Position numbers and translations under genes: made by a program. From NCBI GenBank assembly GCA_027487485.1, contig JAIYDN010000018.1, positions 248,001 through 312,000 on the forward strand: a stretch of DNA of 64,000 nt. The letters run 5' to 3'. Origin of the DNA: Planctomycetaceae bacterium (GTDB lineage: Bacteria > Planctomycetota > Planctomycetia > Pirellulales > Pirellulaceae). Below are positions 11,573 to 21,121 of this stretch, piece after piece. The notes beneath the pieces are model-generated. The model did no database searches. It was not told where the DNA came from and worked only from the letters and a program-made list of their open reading frames with translations. How positions within the stretch are numbered: the stretch's first letter is position 1; each line of letters opens with the position of its first letter.

Positions 11573-13276
11573 ATGACAATTAGTATCACCTGTAAGAATG
11601 GCCACAAACTGAATGCAAAAGACGAGCTAGAGGGACGCACGGTTCGGTGTCCAAAATGCAATATCCCGGTTACCGTCGAAAAATTGGTGTTGGCCGAGGA
11701 AGCCACTGAATTAGAGGCTTTTCCGTCTGAAGGTATTGGCAACAACGATTCGGATCCTTTTTCCGAGCCATTCGCGGAACCTGCTGCTTCCACGTCACCG
11801 GGCACTGGGCAAGCGTATGGTTACGCAATGCCCAATCAAGTCAAGCAAGTAATTCGACCGTCAACGCCATCGCACAACGCGAAGGTTGTCGGCAAACGTG
11901 TGGATTCCTCGTCGAACAAGCAAAGCATTTTTTGGAAATATCGATTTGCAATTGCTGGCATCGGGCTCGTTTTCGGATTAACCGTGACGGCACTTTTGAT
12001 TCTGTTTAGCGGACCAAGCAACTCACAACCAATTGCAGCCGAACAAACTGCATCCGAGCAAATAGCAGCCGAGCAAAATGCAGCCAAGCAAAATGCAGGC
12101 AATACAGTCATTCGACCCAAGCTAATCGAGAGTGAATTGCTTCGTGAAGCAGCAATAAGGAAGATGGCTAAAGCTTTGGAAGCATCGGGACGTAATCCCA
12201 GAAGTCCCGAACAATTAAGTTTAGCCCTAGAAAATGAAACAAAGAGACTGCGAGAAGAGCTTTATCCCGAGATTGGTATGGTAACGGAGGATACGGAAGA
12301 ACGGCTTAGGAACGGAAAGCCAGACCCATCGGTTTTGAGTCGCATCAAAATTCTGACTCAGGCATTTGAAGACGTTTTGAAGATGAAACTTGGTGTTGAA
12401 ATCGATCATTCAAGTTTGGCGCCCGTCGAACAAGAATTAGAATTGCAGCAAATTGCGTTAGGCTGGCGCGAAGCATTGCTTCAACTGCAAAGCATCGATG
12501 AAAAACAATGGAGTGCATTACAAAAAGTCGAAGAAGATGTTTTCGGCCCTGCGTCCATTCTTAAGCAGACCCAAGCACCGGAAGACGCAACGGTAATGGA
12601 AGCACCTAGGCTCATTGAAAGCCTGCGACTGATAACTATCGGAGTGCTAAACTTCGAATCGATCAACAAGCGTTTCCCTACGATTGATGGTATGCCGGTT
12701 TTCAAGAAAGGGCTCTTGAGTTGGAGAGTTGCCATTCTTCCAATGTTGGGATACAAGTCGCTTTATGAAGAGTTTCATTTAGATGAGCCTTGGGACAGTG
12801 AACACAATAAGTCGCTGATTCCCAAGATGCCGAAAGAGTTTAAGACACCAGGTGTGGTCGATACCGGTTTTACTGCGATTCATGCTATCCAAGGGCAGGA
12901 CTGCGTTTTTGGGCTGCAAACTGCAAATGGAAGTCAAGGGATTACTTCCGGACTGAACAAAAGAGCATTTCTTATCTTGGGTGGGGCGCAAACGGCGAAA
13001 CCTTGGACATCCCCAGACGGGTTTCCGATCGACTTTTCGGCCGGCTTAGAACAATTAGGAGCGCCGAAGTATCGTCTTGTCGTCACTGGAAGCGGAGTTG
13101 CACGGACTATTCCCCCAGAATTGAAAGGGGAAGAACTTCATAAGGCTGCTTCCCTATCTTATGAAAACATGAACGAAGAATCCATCCTAACTAAGTTCGA
13201 AGAATTCAAAGCAACGGGACGCGGTGGAGTCCGTGTCGAATTACACCTCAGAAATCTAGATCCCACGAAACGCTAA
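11573..13276 (+). CDS. Zinc-ribbon, membrane-anchored DUF1559-like protein
   Basis: A 567-residue protein of a kind seen in planctomycetes; function unknown. The first 30 residues form a zinc-ribbon-like knuckle (C7, H11, then CPKC at 26-29). One membrane helix lies at about 125-146 (FAIAGIGLVFGLTVTALLIL). A short AAEQ/ASEQ/AAKQ repeat follows (about 160-180), then a helical region, and a C-terminal part resembling the DUF1559 core (SWRVAILPMLGYKSLYEEF and DEPWDSEHNKSLIPKMP). That places the zinc knuckle inside and the DUF1559-like part outside the cytoplasm. No prepilin motif. Convergent with the next gene. Confidence 0.75.
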   Translation: MTISITCKNGHKLNAKDELEGRTVRCPKCNIPVTVEKLVLAEEATELEAFPSEGIGNNDSDPFSEPFAEPAASTSPGTGQAYGYAMPNQVKQVIRPSTPSHNAKVVGKRVDSSSNKQSIFWKYRFAIAGIGLVFGLTVTALLILFSGPSNSQPIAAEQTASEQIAAEQNAAKQNAGNTVIRPKLIESELLREAAIRKMAKALEASGRNPRSPEQLSLALENETKRLREELYPEIGMVTEDTEERLRNGKPDPSVLSRIKILTQAFEDVLKMKLGVEIDHSSLAPVEQELELQQIALGWREALLQLQSIDEKQWSALQKVEEDVFGPASILKQTQAPEDATVMEAPRLIESLRLITIGVLNFESINKRFPTIDGMPVFKKGLLSWRVAILPMLGYKSLYEEFHLDEPWDSEHNKSLIPKMPKEFKTPGVVDTGFTAIHAIQGQDCVFGLQTANGSQGITSGLNKRAFLILGGAQTAKPWTSPDGFPIDFSAGLEQLGAPKYRLVVTGSGVARTIPPELKGEELHKAASLSYENMNEESILTKFEEFKATGRGGVRVELHLRNLDPTKR

Positions 13277-13326
13277 GATTGCATACTTTCCTAGGATGCG
13301 TTCAGTTCGGCCTTCCGTTCCTTGCA

Positions 13327-14298
13327 TCACCCAACTTCAAAGCGCATGTGGGTCGTTGAGGCTGTAGCGACAAGGACTCGTGAAAGGCTTTCCCATTGAT
13401 CTGTTTGTAGCTTGGCGATCGTTTCGTCAGCATGGTCGATACCGTATTCGATCGAATGAATGAGACGCGATCGCAAACAACCTAACGAATCGAAGGCGCT
13501 GGGTTTGATCATTCCGATGGAAGCTTCACCGATGCGCTGATGCATTTTCGGCGATAGCACCGAAGATCGGCAGTGTTCGTCAAGCCATTTCCTGCAGCCT
13601 GCCAATTGCAGTGTCCAAACCATGGTTGCATGTGAACCCAGCGTCGATTGGCCGAAGTCCTCGGCAAAGTCCTCGACCCTAGAAATGGAAAACGCATATT
13701 GAGTTCCAAGACACGCTCGGCCCGAACGCGATGACGAATTTTGCCGCCGACATTCCAAAAAGTATCCAAGCAGCATGTCGTTCCAGTGTTCCAGATAATG
13801 TCGCAGCCGATTCAATTCCTCGGCTTCTTCCATTCCTCGTTCGATCCCTTCGAGGATGATTTTGAGACAACGATTGCGTACTTCCGAATGGGCTGCATAG
13901 ACGTTGTGCAAAATCGAATGAGAATCGTTGTCGATCTGGCGTTCTTCGAGCTCGGCAGCGAAAGCGGCTGAGACACGGGCCAATGGCTCCGACAACAAGA
14001 CCTCCTCGATCAACGAGCAAAGCTTGTCCCAAGCTCGCACTCGCTTTGCAACGCTCAGCGAAAGCGTCTGCGATCGAAGTCTTGAAAGCATCGCATTCCA
14101 GCCGTCAAATCGAACTCGATTCCGAATCCAATACTCGTTCACCGCCTCCGTCGACATCGGCTCTCGTTGATGTGTCAGGGTTGAAGCGTGAAACGCCCAC
14201 AAACTTGCCATTTCTACCAGCCAGCCAGCGTGCATAAAGACTTTCGGAACAACGATTTTAAAAACACGCGAACCGCTACGCTTCGGCTCGACCTGCAT
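13327..14298 (-). CDS. Hypothetical protein, mostly helical
   Basis: A 323-residue protein that I do not recognise. It is rich in arginine, leucine and glutamate with helix-like periodicity, and has no signal peptide or membrane segment. A GAGGGTGGA stretch directly precedes the ATG at 14298 and supports this start. An internal methionine (MSTEAVNEYW, residue 48) is a second possible start. It stands alone between convergent and divergent neighbours. Coding status is supported by length and by the absence of a better frame on the other strand. Confidence 0.6.
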   Translation of the reverse strand: MQVEPKRSGSRVFKIVVPKVFMHAGWLVEMASLWAFHASTLTHQREPMSTEAVNEYWIRNRVRFDGWNAMLSRLRSQTLSLSVAKRVRAWDKLCSLIEEVLLSEPLARVSAAFAAELEERQIDNDSHSILHNVYAAHSEVRNRCLKIILEGIERGMEEAEELNRLRHYLEHWNDMLLGYFLECRRQNSSSRSGRACLGTQYAFSISRVEDFAEDFGQSTLGSHATMVWTLQLAGCRKWLDEHCRSSVLSPKMHQRIGEASIGMIKPSAFDSLGCLRSRLIHSIEYGIDHADETIAKLQTDQWESLSRVLVATASTTHMRFEVG

Positions 14299-14518
14299 TC
14301 CACCCTCATTGGCAAGGGACCGAAACTCAAGGTTTTCATCTTAAGATTGCAAGAAGTCTAAAACTTCGATGCGTTCTATTCGGCACAACCGAAACACCCC
14401 TTCGCGTGAACAGACGATTCGAGAAATTGGCGCTTTTGCGATTAGAGTTTTTGGGCTAGCATTTCGATGGATAGGGATGTCATCCGTCATTCGTTCACCG
14501 AGAGGGGCTTACGTCTTT

Positions 14519-14776
14519 ATGAAAATCAGCAAAATCGTTGCAATCACTGGCGTTTTGTCAGTGGGGGTATTACTTTTCCCGAAAGCAAATGCAACTCAGA
14601 CCAAAAAAGTGATCAATGGACGCGAAGTCGTGGTCCACACCAATCCGGTCCCAGTTGTTTTGCATCGTTTGGTTCCGCCGCAACACGGCCGGCATGTAAC
14701 TCAACGAGAGGTGGAGAAGGGTAGACTGCCAAAGGCTCGTTCGCAAAGTACCTCCACACCAAGACGTCGTCCGTAG
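14519..14776 (+). CDS. Small exported basic protein
   Basis: An 85-residue protein, unrecognised. It begins with a classical signal peptide (MKISKIVAITGVLSVGVLLF, cleavage likely after KANA) and the mature part is short, basic and proline/arginine-rich, ending TPRRRP. The frame is open 50 codons further upstream, but that extension is arginine-rich and lacks secretory character, so the ATG at 14519 is preferred; a GAGAGGGG stretch lies about 18 bases upstream, which is rather far. It ends 23 bases before hisA and may be co-transcribed with it. Confidence 0.55.
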   Translation: MKISKIVAITGVLSVGVLLFPKANATQTKKVINGREVVVHTNPVPVVLHRLVPPQHGRHVTQREVEKGRLPKARSQSTSTPRRRP

Positions 14777-14799
14777 AACTCCATTAGAAAAGCGATCAC

Positions 14800-15525
14800 G
14801 TGGAAATTTGGCCTGCCATCGATTTACTAGGTGGTAATTGTGTTCGCTTGCAACAGGGCGACTACCAACGCGACACCATCTTCAGCAACCATCCTGCGGA
14901 AATCGCCGAGCGCTGGTTTGCTCAGGGCTCATGCCTGTTACATTGCGTCGACTTGGACGGTGCCAAAACCGGCAGCATTGTCAACGAACAGGCGATAAGG
15001 GATATCGTTCGCGTCGCAGCTGGGCGAGTGGTTCAATTGGGTGGGGGAGTTCGTACTGAAGCAACCATTGAGCGGTTGCTAGACTTGGGGCTGTCGCGTT
15101 TGGTAGTTGGTACCGCAGCTCTCAAAGATCCCCATTGGTTTGCAACGATGTGCCAGCGTTTTCCTGGCCATCTTGTTCTAGGGCTCGATGCACTGGAAGG
15201 GATGGTTGCTACCGAAGGTTGGCTAGAGACATCGAAAACCGCCGCGTCCGATTTGGTGCTTCGCGTCGCCGAACAAACGGATGCATGCGTTGCCGTTGTC
15301 TATACCGATATCGCCAAGGATGGAATGATGGCGGGTCCCAATTTTAAGTCGCTTGCCGAGATCCAAAAGGCAAGCCCGTTCCCTGTGATTTGTTCTGGCG
15401 GAGTCACCACCTTAGATGATGTAAAGCAGTTGATCGCGACCAATACATCTGGCGCGATCATTGGCCGATCGTTATATGAAGGCCAGATGGATTTGGTGGA
15501 AGTGCTGCGTTTGTCGAACGCCTAG
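14800..15525 (+). CDS. hisA: HisA, ProFAR isomerase of histidine biosynthesis
   Basis: A 241-residue (beta-alpha)8 barrel that isomerises ProFAR to PRFAR, the fourth step of histidine synthesis. Catalytic aspartate D8 sits in WPAIDLLGG; D130 is in LGLDALEG and T169 in YTDIAKDGM; phosphate-binding glycine loops (QLGGGVR, ICSGGV, AIIGRSLYEG) are all present. The start is a GTG. It is not in a his operon here; the neighbours are unrelated. Its TAG stop lies in a CTAG palindrome that also supplies the stop of the convergent gene. Confidence 0.95.
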   Translation: MEIWPAIDLLGGNCVRLQQGDYQRDTIFSNHPAEIAERWFAQGSCLLHCVDLDGAKTGSIVNEQAIRDIVRVAAGRVVQLGGGVRTEATIERLLDLGLSRLVVGTAALKDPHWFATMCQRFPGHLVLGLDALEGMVATEGWLETSKTAASDLVLRVAEQTDACVAVVYTDIAKDGMMAGPNFKSLAEIQKASPFPVICSGGVTTLDDVKQLIATNTSGAIIGRSLYEGQMDLVEVLRLSNA

Positions 15526-16760
15526 GCGATCCAGCCCTCTTCTACGGGCTGAATGATTCCGATCGAAAACAAGTCACGCAAGGCGTCATCGACGTCGAAG
15601 TCAATGTCGAGATTTGTCAAGGTCTTCAAAAGGGCTTCTGCGTTGGCATCAATAGCACTTCGGTCCATCGGTTGGTTTTCATTGGACTGCAGCACAAAGT
15701 ATGCGATCATCGCCTCGCAAACTTCTTGCTGCTCCGCTTCTTCGATGATCCGCAACAAGGCACCAAGATTGTTATCCAAGTTCTGATAATACAGATTCCG
15801 TGTGACACTCAATTGGTACCGACGCTTGGTGGTCGAATACGAAAAAATGGTTTTCACCCCATAAACCAAAGAAGCAACCACGATGGCGGCAATCAGCACA
15901 AAAGAGGACAGGATCTTGAACACACTCAAAAGTGCGATCAGCCAAAAGCTTTTGACCAACTTCGAGGCGAGCATGATCATTCCCCATAGGGTCGGAATCC
16001 CTATGCGTCCTGTGTCTGTCCAATTGAGCCGAACCTGGGACCCCGGCAACATCATGTCAACATCCGCTTTGGGAATATTTTTGAACATGCGAACGTGGAT
16101 ACAACTAGGGTCGACAAGATCCGGTAGATTCTGCATCTCCTTCGTTCTGAAGACAACCACCAGCCTTTGGTAGATCGGCACGTCAAAGCTACGGATCCGA
16201 AATCCTTTCCGCCAGTCCCGACGAGTTCGTGTGGCTAGGATATCTCCACGTGCATGGACTTCCAAGTGACGGAAGGAGGCAAATCGAATGCGAAGTTTGA
16301 CACCCCAATGACTCGCTGCTGACAAAGCTTCTTGAATTTCCAAGGGCTTGAGTCGCCGGTAGTTGGCCGTATGCAAGGCTGTCGATATGCTCTCCAGCAG
16401 ATCGCGATAGGCTTCGTGATCCTTCGCACTTTTGCTTTGGGACAAATCATTCTCGGGCAAAAATTGAGCATCTGCATCAGGGTCGTACCGGTCATAGCCA
16501 CCCAAAAGCAATTCGCGTTTCTCGCGGTAATTTTGATGCGCCCATTCCGCGATGCGGCAGGCTTTCCCCAAGAAATCGGAGCGACGGTCCTCCACGTGTT
16601 GTAGATCCGCAGAAGACTTTGGCTCCGTTTCAATCAAGCTTGCCAGTCGTCGAGCCAGCTCCTGCGGCTTCATCGGGATGTAGCTCTCGCGCTCCCAATG
16701 TTGAGCAGGTACTGGAATTTTGTCTCGTTCCCAAAATTTCCAAGCCTGAAAATTTGGCAT
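15522..16760 (-). CDS. DUF3754 (TMEM143-like) membrane protein
   Basis: A 412-residue protein of the DUF3754 family, function unknown; relatives include the mitochondrial/chloroplast TMEM143 proteins. The recognisable block is VRMFKNIPKADVDMMLPGS (about 227-245), followed by one or two membrane helices (LVKSFWLIALLSVF and FVLIAAIVVASLVYGV, about 270-306) and the conserved tail YSTTKRRYQLSVTRNLYYQN with an acidic C-terminus. It lies 11 bases downstream of a PH-domain membrane protein and is almost certainly co-transcribed with it. Confidence 0.82.
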   Translation of the reverse strand: MPNFQAWKFWERDKIPVPAQHWERESYIPMKPQELARRLASLIETEPKSSADLQHVEDRRSDFLGKACRIAEWAHQNYREKRELLLGGYDRYDPDADAQFLPENDLSQSKSAKDHEAYRDLLESISTALHTANYRRLKPLEIQEALSAASHWGVKLRIRFASFRHLEVHARGDILATRTRRDWRKGFRIRSFDVPIYQRLVVVFRTKEMQNLPDLVDPSCIHVRMFKNIPKADVDMMLPGSQVRLNWTDTGRIGIPTLWGMIMLASKLVKSFWLIALLSVFKILSSFVLIAAIVVASLVYGVKTIFSYSTTKRRYQLSVTRNLYYQNLDNNLGALLRIIEEAEQQEVCEAMIAYFVLQSNENQPMDRSAIDANAEALLKTLTNLDIDFDVDDALRDLFSIGIIQPVEEGWIA

Positions 16761-16771
16761 TGAGGTTCGCT

Positions 16772-17362
16772 TTAAGAAGCTTCAATGTGAAGACTTCGGC
16801 GGCGGCGCTCTTTACGTCTCGCATCGTCAATCATGCCGGACACTCGATCCACTTCATCAATTCCCAAAAGTGAAAGCATCGGATGAGATCGATCGCTGCT
16901 GGTAATGCGAATGGTCCCGACACCAAGCATCCGTTGGATCAGCCCCTGACTGAAGGCAACGTCGTCGATATCAATCAACTCAATGCGATCGGTCGTTCGC
17001 ACCAAGATGCCGTGCTTGTGAATGAATCTTTGATTGGTCAACTGATAACGGACGCTGATCCTGCGGTAAGCGTACGACGAAATCGCAATTGCCCACCAAG
17101 CAATAACGACCCCAATCCCAACAGACCACAAAACCTTCAAAGATACTTTGTCACCGAACAGAGTGGGGGCCATTACCAAAACCACAAGAACCGCAATGGA
17201 AAACAAAGCCGAAAGCAACCAAGTACCTATCATCGCCTTGGGCGAAAATCCACCTGTCCAAAGATCGGTTTCGGGTTCCATGGCCTGGGATTGGACCGAC
17301 GGATTGAGACTGGCATTGGCCAATTGTTCCGCCGGCGTCAAGGACTTCTCGGGATTGCTCAT
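16772..17362 (-). CDS. Bacterial PH-domain (DUF304-type) membrane protein
   Basis: A 196-residue protein with two membrane helices (about 43-68 and 79-97, WSVGIGVVIAWWAIAIS) followed by a bacterial PH domain: YQLTNQRFIHKHGILVRTTD, then IELIDIDDVAFSQGLIQRML and VGTIRITSSD. Such proteins (YdbS/YvbH-like) are membrane-associated and poorly understood. The C-terminus is very basic (DARRKERRRR), on the cytoplasmic side. It forms a two-gene unit with the DUF3754 gene. Confidence 0.85.
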   Translation of the reverse strand: MSNPEKSLTPAEQLANASLNPSVQSQAMEPETDLWTGGFSPKAMIGTWLLSALFSIAVLVVLVMAPTLFGDKVSLKVLWSVGIGVVIAWWAIAISSYAYRRISVRYQLTNQRFIHKHGILVRTTDRIELIDIDDVAFSQGLIQRMLGVGTIRITSSDRSHPMLSLLGIDEVDRVSGMIDDARRKERRRRSLHIEAS

Positions 17363-17518
17363 TTAGGTTTTCTCGTTAGTTGATTTAAGATTGAAGTGTC
17401 GAAAATGGGAGCCGATGTCAATACGCTGAGTTCCGGTTCACAAATGTACCACAACTGGCAATTGTTCTCGACGGGCCTGGAAACGCTCCCAAGCGGTTCG
17501 CGATTGCGTTAGAATAAA

Positions 17519-18625
17519 GTGCAATCTTCATTGGTTCAACTTCTTTCAATCCAGGGCGCTCGATCTGTGCAAATGTTTCATATCAATTCAAGGTATCCCA
17601 CCCAATCTACCCAGTTGCAGGGCAAGCGGCGTTTGTTGACTGGCCCAATGGGAAACTTCCTGTTGGTTTTTACCTTGATGTTCGCGTGGTCCGGGCTGTC
17701 AGCGCAGGGATTCTGTTTTCAAGAGACACCAGCGAGAGAAGCAGGAACGGCACAAATAACTCAACGTCGGGTCACGGCCACAGTTTCGTTTCTTGCATCC
17801 GACGAACTCGCTGGACGGGCGATCGGTTCACCCGAATTTGATATCGCCGCAGCCTTCGTCGCTTCGCGTTTTCGAGGGGCTGGGCTGGCCGGAATCACCG
17901 AGGATAACTTTTATCAAGAACTCACCGTGGACCCTAAACGGCCACTTAAGAATGTCGTGGGCATTCTTCCTGGCAAGGATCCTGAACTCGCAAAAGAGGC
18001 TATCCTATTCTCAGCCCATCTGGACCATCTCGGACGCAAGGAGAGCAAAGGTGATGGCATCTTTAATGGCGCGGACGACAATGCCTCTGGCGTCACCGCC
18101 GTATTAACACTTGCAGACGCTTTCGGAGCGATGGCGAACAACAAACGAACCCTGGTCTTCATTGCCTTTAGCGGCGAAGAGTCTGGTCTTCTCGGGTCGA
18201 AGCGTTACGTCGAGCAACCCGCTTGGCCCTTAGACAAGACCATTGCCATGATTAATGTTGAGATGATCGGACGGCCTGAACCCGGTGCCAATGGAAAAAT
18301 CTGGATGACGGGTTGGCGAGAATCGAACCTCGGCATCCTACTGAACGACGCTTCTTTGCCGACCGGAGTCGAAATCTTCGAACATCCAAAATTTAGTGCC
18401 ATGCTGTACCGCGCGAGCGACAACTGGCCACTATCCGAAAAAGGGGTCGTCGCCCACAGCTTCTCTGCCGGGTCCTTGCACAGCGACTATCATCAGCCCG
18501 ACGATGAATGGGATCGGTTGGACACTCAGCATATGACCCGTGTCATTCGCGGTCTCTTCGAAGCCAGTCTTCCCATGAGCCTTGGCAGCGAAGCCCCCGT
18601 CAAATCAAAGCAACCCGCCAACTAG
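17519..18625 (+). CDS. Exported M28-family zinc aminopeptidase
   Basis: A secreted metallopeptidase expected to release N-terminal amino acids from peptides. Metal-binding motifs in order: SAHLDHLG (His), NGADDNASG (bridging Asp), SGEESGLLGS (general base Glu and ligand Glu), INVEMIGR (where an Asp is usual and a Glu is seen) and SDYHQPDDEWD (final His). The open frame starts at GTG 17519 and gives 368 residues. A later ATG at 17651 (MGNFLLVFTLMFAWSGLSAQ) gives a cleaner signal peptide, so the true start may be there or between. Divergent from the PH-domain gene. Confidence 0.85.
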   Translation: MQSSLVQLLSIQGARSVQMFHINSRYPTQSTQLQGKRRLLTGPMGNFLLVFTLMFAWSGLSAQGFCFQETPAREAGTAQITQRRVTATVSFLASDELAGRAIGSPEFDIAAAFVASRFRGAGLAGITEDNFYQELTVDPKRPLKNVVGILPGKDPELAKEAILFSAHLDHLGRKESKGDGIFNGADDNASGVTAVLTLADAFGAMANNKRTLVFIAFSGEESGLLGSKRYVEQPAWPLDKTIAMINVEMIGRPEPGANGKIWMTGWRESNLGILLNDASLPTGVEIFEHPKFSAMLYRASDNWPLSEKGVVAHSFSAGSLHSDYHQPDDEWDRLDTQHMTRVIRGLFEASLPMSLGSEAPVKSKQPAN

Positions 18626-18810
18626 TCTGCAAACGATCAGGCTTTGCCCACAGAACTTGACCGCTGACGATCGAGTGCACTTCTGCGGCGACTTCGCTGA
18701 ACAGTCAGCCGCAGGCCCACTCTTGCGACACTTAGAGAACCGACTAAATCAACAGTCCGCTAGCCGCGAAATGCGATCTTTACCAGGAATACTCAGCAAA
18801 GCTGAAAACG

Positions 18811-18836
18811 AAAAAAGCCACAGTCAAAACTGTGGC
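18811..18836 (-). terminator. Intrinsic terminator of the rpsM-rplQ operon
   Basis: On the minus strand, 37 bases after the rplQ stop, a perfect 8-bp stem (GCCACAGT / ACTGTGGC) with a 4-base loop is followed directly by six T residues. This is a textbook Rho-independent terminator, rare in its clarity for this window. Confidence 0.85.
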
Positions 18837-18873
18837 CTTTCTAGTTAAAACCGAGTAGCAGGAACGATCTGGA

Positions 18874-19455
18874 TTAAACAGATGCTTCTGTTGTCTCGAA
18901 TGCTGGTTTGGTCGACTTCTTCTTGACGCGATCGTTCTTCCCAACGAACTCAAGAATCGCACGCGTTCCATTGTCGCCCAACCGAGGCTTCGCTAGCCGC
19001 ATGATTCGGCAGTATCCGCCTGGGCGATCCATGAATCGCGGTGCAATGGTGCTGAACAAAACGCTCAGAGCCAGTTCATCGCGAATGATTGCGAAGACAC
19101 GACGGCGTGCAGTGATACCAGGAGCTTTGGCGTCTGCCCACTTGCTCCATTGATCGCTCTTTCGCCATGCTTTCCATTCGTCAGAACCGCGTTCTGCTGT
19201 TGTGGCAAACTCGGCGGCCTTCGCATCAGCAGCGAGCCCCTTTTTGGCGATGGTGATACACTTTTCTACGAGAGGGCGAATTTCCTTTGCCTTCTCGAGG
19301 GTCGTGATGATACGACCAGGCACCTTAGGTGCGTTGGTGTCCAATTCAGTGGTTTCGCGTTCGGTCAGAAAAATGGCCGCAACCATATTCGAGAACAAAG
19401 CTTTACGGTGAGCAGGCGATCGGCCAAGTACTCGGCCTTTTCTACGGTGTCTCAT
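18874..19455 (-). CDS. rplQ: Ribosomal protein bL17 with internal insertions
   Basis: A large-subunit protein near the exit tunnel. MRHRRKGRVLGRSPAHRKAL at the N-terminus and RPGGYCRIMRL near the C-terminus are diagnostic. At 193 residues it is much longer than the usual 115-130: compared with E. coli L17 there is a short insertion after FLTERE (about 16 residues) and a larger one of about 40 residues, with WKAWRKSDQWSKWADAK, between the helix ending ITIAKK and the conserved RRRVFAIIRDE. The open frame extends 16 codons upstream, but the conserved MRHR start is at 19455. Last gene of rpsM-rpsK-rpoA-rplQ. Confidence 0.96.
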   Translation of the reverse strand: MRHRRKGRVLGRSPAHRKALFSNMVAAIFLTERETTELDTNAPKVPGRIITTLEKAKEIRPLVEKCITIAKKGLAADAKAAEFATTAERGSDEWKAWRKSDQWSKWADAKAPGITARRRVFAIIRDELALSVLFSTIAPRFMDRPGGYCRIMRLAKPRLGDNGTRAILEFVGKNDRVKKKSTKPAFETTEASV

Positions 19456-19521
19456 GACAATAATCCAAAACGCAAAAGCGATCAAAAATGTTGGTAAGTG
19501 CAAACCAATCGAAACGATTGG

Positions 19522-20505
19522 TTATCGCATGGAAGGAACACGCATCCCTAGATGCAAACCCATGATTCCTAGTTTTTCACGAACTTCGGTCAACGTGGTT
19601 TCTCCGAAGTTTCGCACTTCGAGCAGTTGATCTTCGGTTCGTTGTACGAGATCACGCACGAGTCGGATCCCTTCCGCTTCAAGGCAATTATTTGCTCTCA
19701 CAGAGAGCTTCAGTTCGGCAACGGTAGTGTTTAATTTGGCTTCTAATTGAGCTTCGGCGCTGCCGGGACCGCCTCGAGCCACTGCGTGAACTTGCTTGCC
19801 CAATTCGTTGGATTGAACAAACGGGTTGAGATGCTTTCGAAGAATCTTAGCACCTTCGATCATCGCCATTTCTGGATGAACGGAACCGTCTGTCCACATT
19901 TCGATGATCAAGCGGTCGTAGTTCGTCTTCTGTCCGACCCGAGTTTCCTCGACGAAATAGCGAACGCGAACGACTGGGCTGTAGACCGCGTCCACTGGGA
20001 TAATCCCGATTTCGTGATCTCCGGAACTATGCTCCGTTGCAGGAACATAACCGCGTCCATTTTCAACAACCATTTCCATCATGAAAGGGGTGTCGGCAGT
20101 CAGATTTGCCAGCACATGGTCGCTGTTAATGATTTCGACATCGGAATCGGTTTGAACGTCGGCACCCGTGATTGGTCCGGCTTTGTCGCGGGACACCGTC
20201 AAAACGCGAGTGTTTTCGCTATGGTTCTTGACGACCAAGCTCTTCACGTTCAGAACGATTTCCGTTACGTCTTCAAGCACACCCGGAATCGACGAGAACT
20301 CGTGCTGAGCACCGCGGATCTTGATTTGGGTAACCGCACTGCCTTCCAGGCTTGATAGCAAGACTCGACGAAGGCTGTTGCCGATGGTGGCACCAAAACC
20401 ACGCTCAAACGGCTCAGCTGTGAACTTCCCATAGGTCGAAGAAAGAGTCGAACGGTCGACGCTCACTTGACTCGGAAGTTCTAATCCACGCCAACGGATA
20501 TGCAT
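19522..20505 (-). CDS. rpoA: RNA polymerase alpha subunit
   Basis: The 327-residue alpha subunit, dimerisation platform for RNA polymerase assembly. The N-terminal domain carries [20 protein letters not shown] and [15 protein letters not shown]; the C-terminal domain (from about 255) has [14 protein letters not shown] and [19 protein letters not shown], the helix-hairpin region that contacts UP elements and activators. Length is normal. It lies directly after rpsK with no rpsD (S4) between them. Confidence 0.97.
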   Translation of the reverse strand: MHIRWRGLELPSQVSVDRSTLSSTYGKFTAEPFERGFGATIGNSLRRVLLSSLEGSAVTQIKIRGAQHEFSSIPGVLEDVTEIVLNVKSLVVKNHSENTRVLTVSRDKAGPITGADVQTDSDVEIINSDHVLANLTADTPFMMEMVVENGRGYVPATEHSSGDHEIGIIPVDAVYSPVVRVRYFVEETRVGQKTNYDRLIIEMWTDGSVHPEMAMIEGAKILRKHLNPFVQSNELGKQVHAVARGGPGSAEAQLEAKLNTTVAELKLSVRANNCLEAEGIRLVRDLVQRTEDQLLEVRNFGETTLTEVREKLGIMGLHLGMRVPSMR

Positions 20506-20569
20506 TGCCAGGGGTCTCCAAAACTACAAAAAATCGAATGGGAAATTGTTTTCGAGGTCGCGTTGGCGA

Positions 20570-20980
20570 CTAGACGCGTCGCTTCTTACGTGGGCGACAG
20601 CCATTGTGAGGAATCGGGGTGATGTCTTCGATCATCTTGACCGTGATTCCAGCTGCTTGCAAAGCGGTGATCGCGGATTCGCGACCAGATCCTGGACCCT
20701 TCACCCACACTTCAATCTCCTTGACGCCAAACTTGGCGGCTTTTTCTGCAGCTTGCTGAGCAGCCGACTGGCCAGCGAACGGGGTGCTTTTACGCGAACC
20801 CTTGAAGCCGCTCGTTCCAGCACTTGCCCAGCACAAGGTGTCACCCTTGGTGTCCGTGATGGTAACGGTCGTGTTGTTGAACGTTGCCTTCACGTGGGCG
20901 ATTGCGGAAGTGACGTTGCGTCGAACCTTACGACGCTTGTTTGCTACGGAAGCACTTGTATTGGTTGCTGTCTTGGCCAC
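20570..20980 (-). CDS. rpsK: Ribosomal protein uS11
   Basis: A 136-residue small-subunit platform protein. Diagnostic segments are [27 protein letters not shown]-like ([17 protein letters not shown]), [10 protein letters not shown] and the basic C-terminus [14 protein letters not shown]. Fits the usual length. Second gene of the ribosomal/rpoA unit. Confidence 0.97.
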   Translation of the reverse strand: MAKTATNTSASVANKRRKVRRNVTSAIAHVKATFNNTTVTITDTKGDTLCWASAGTSGFKGSRKSTPFAGQSAAQQAAEKAAKFGVKEIEVWVKGPGSGRESAITALQAAGITVKMIEDITPIPHNGCRPRKKRRV

Positions 20981-21121
20981 AGTTCGGACCGTTCCTTCGA
21001 AACAAAATTGCTATGGATGCTGATGTAAATGTACGACTTGATCGCGATAAAAGTCTCGAGAGCCGAAGCTCTCGATGAACCTTTGATTCCAAGAACCATC
21101 GGTATTGGCAGAAAGCCAAAA

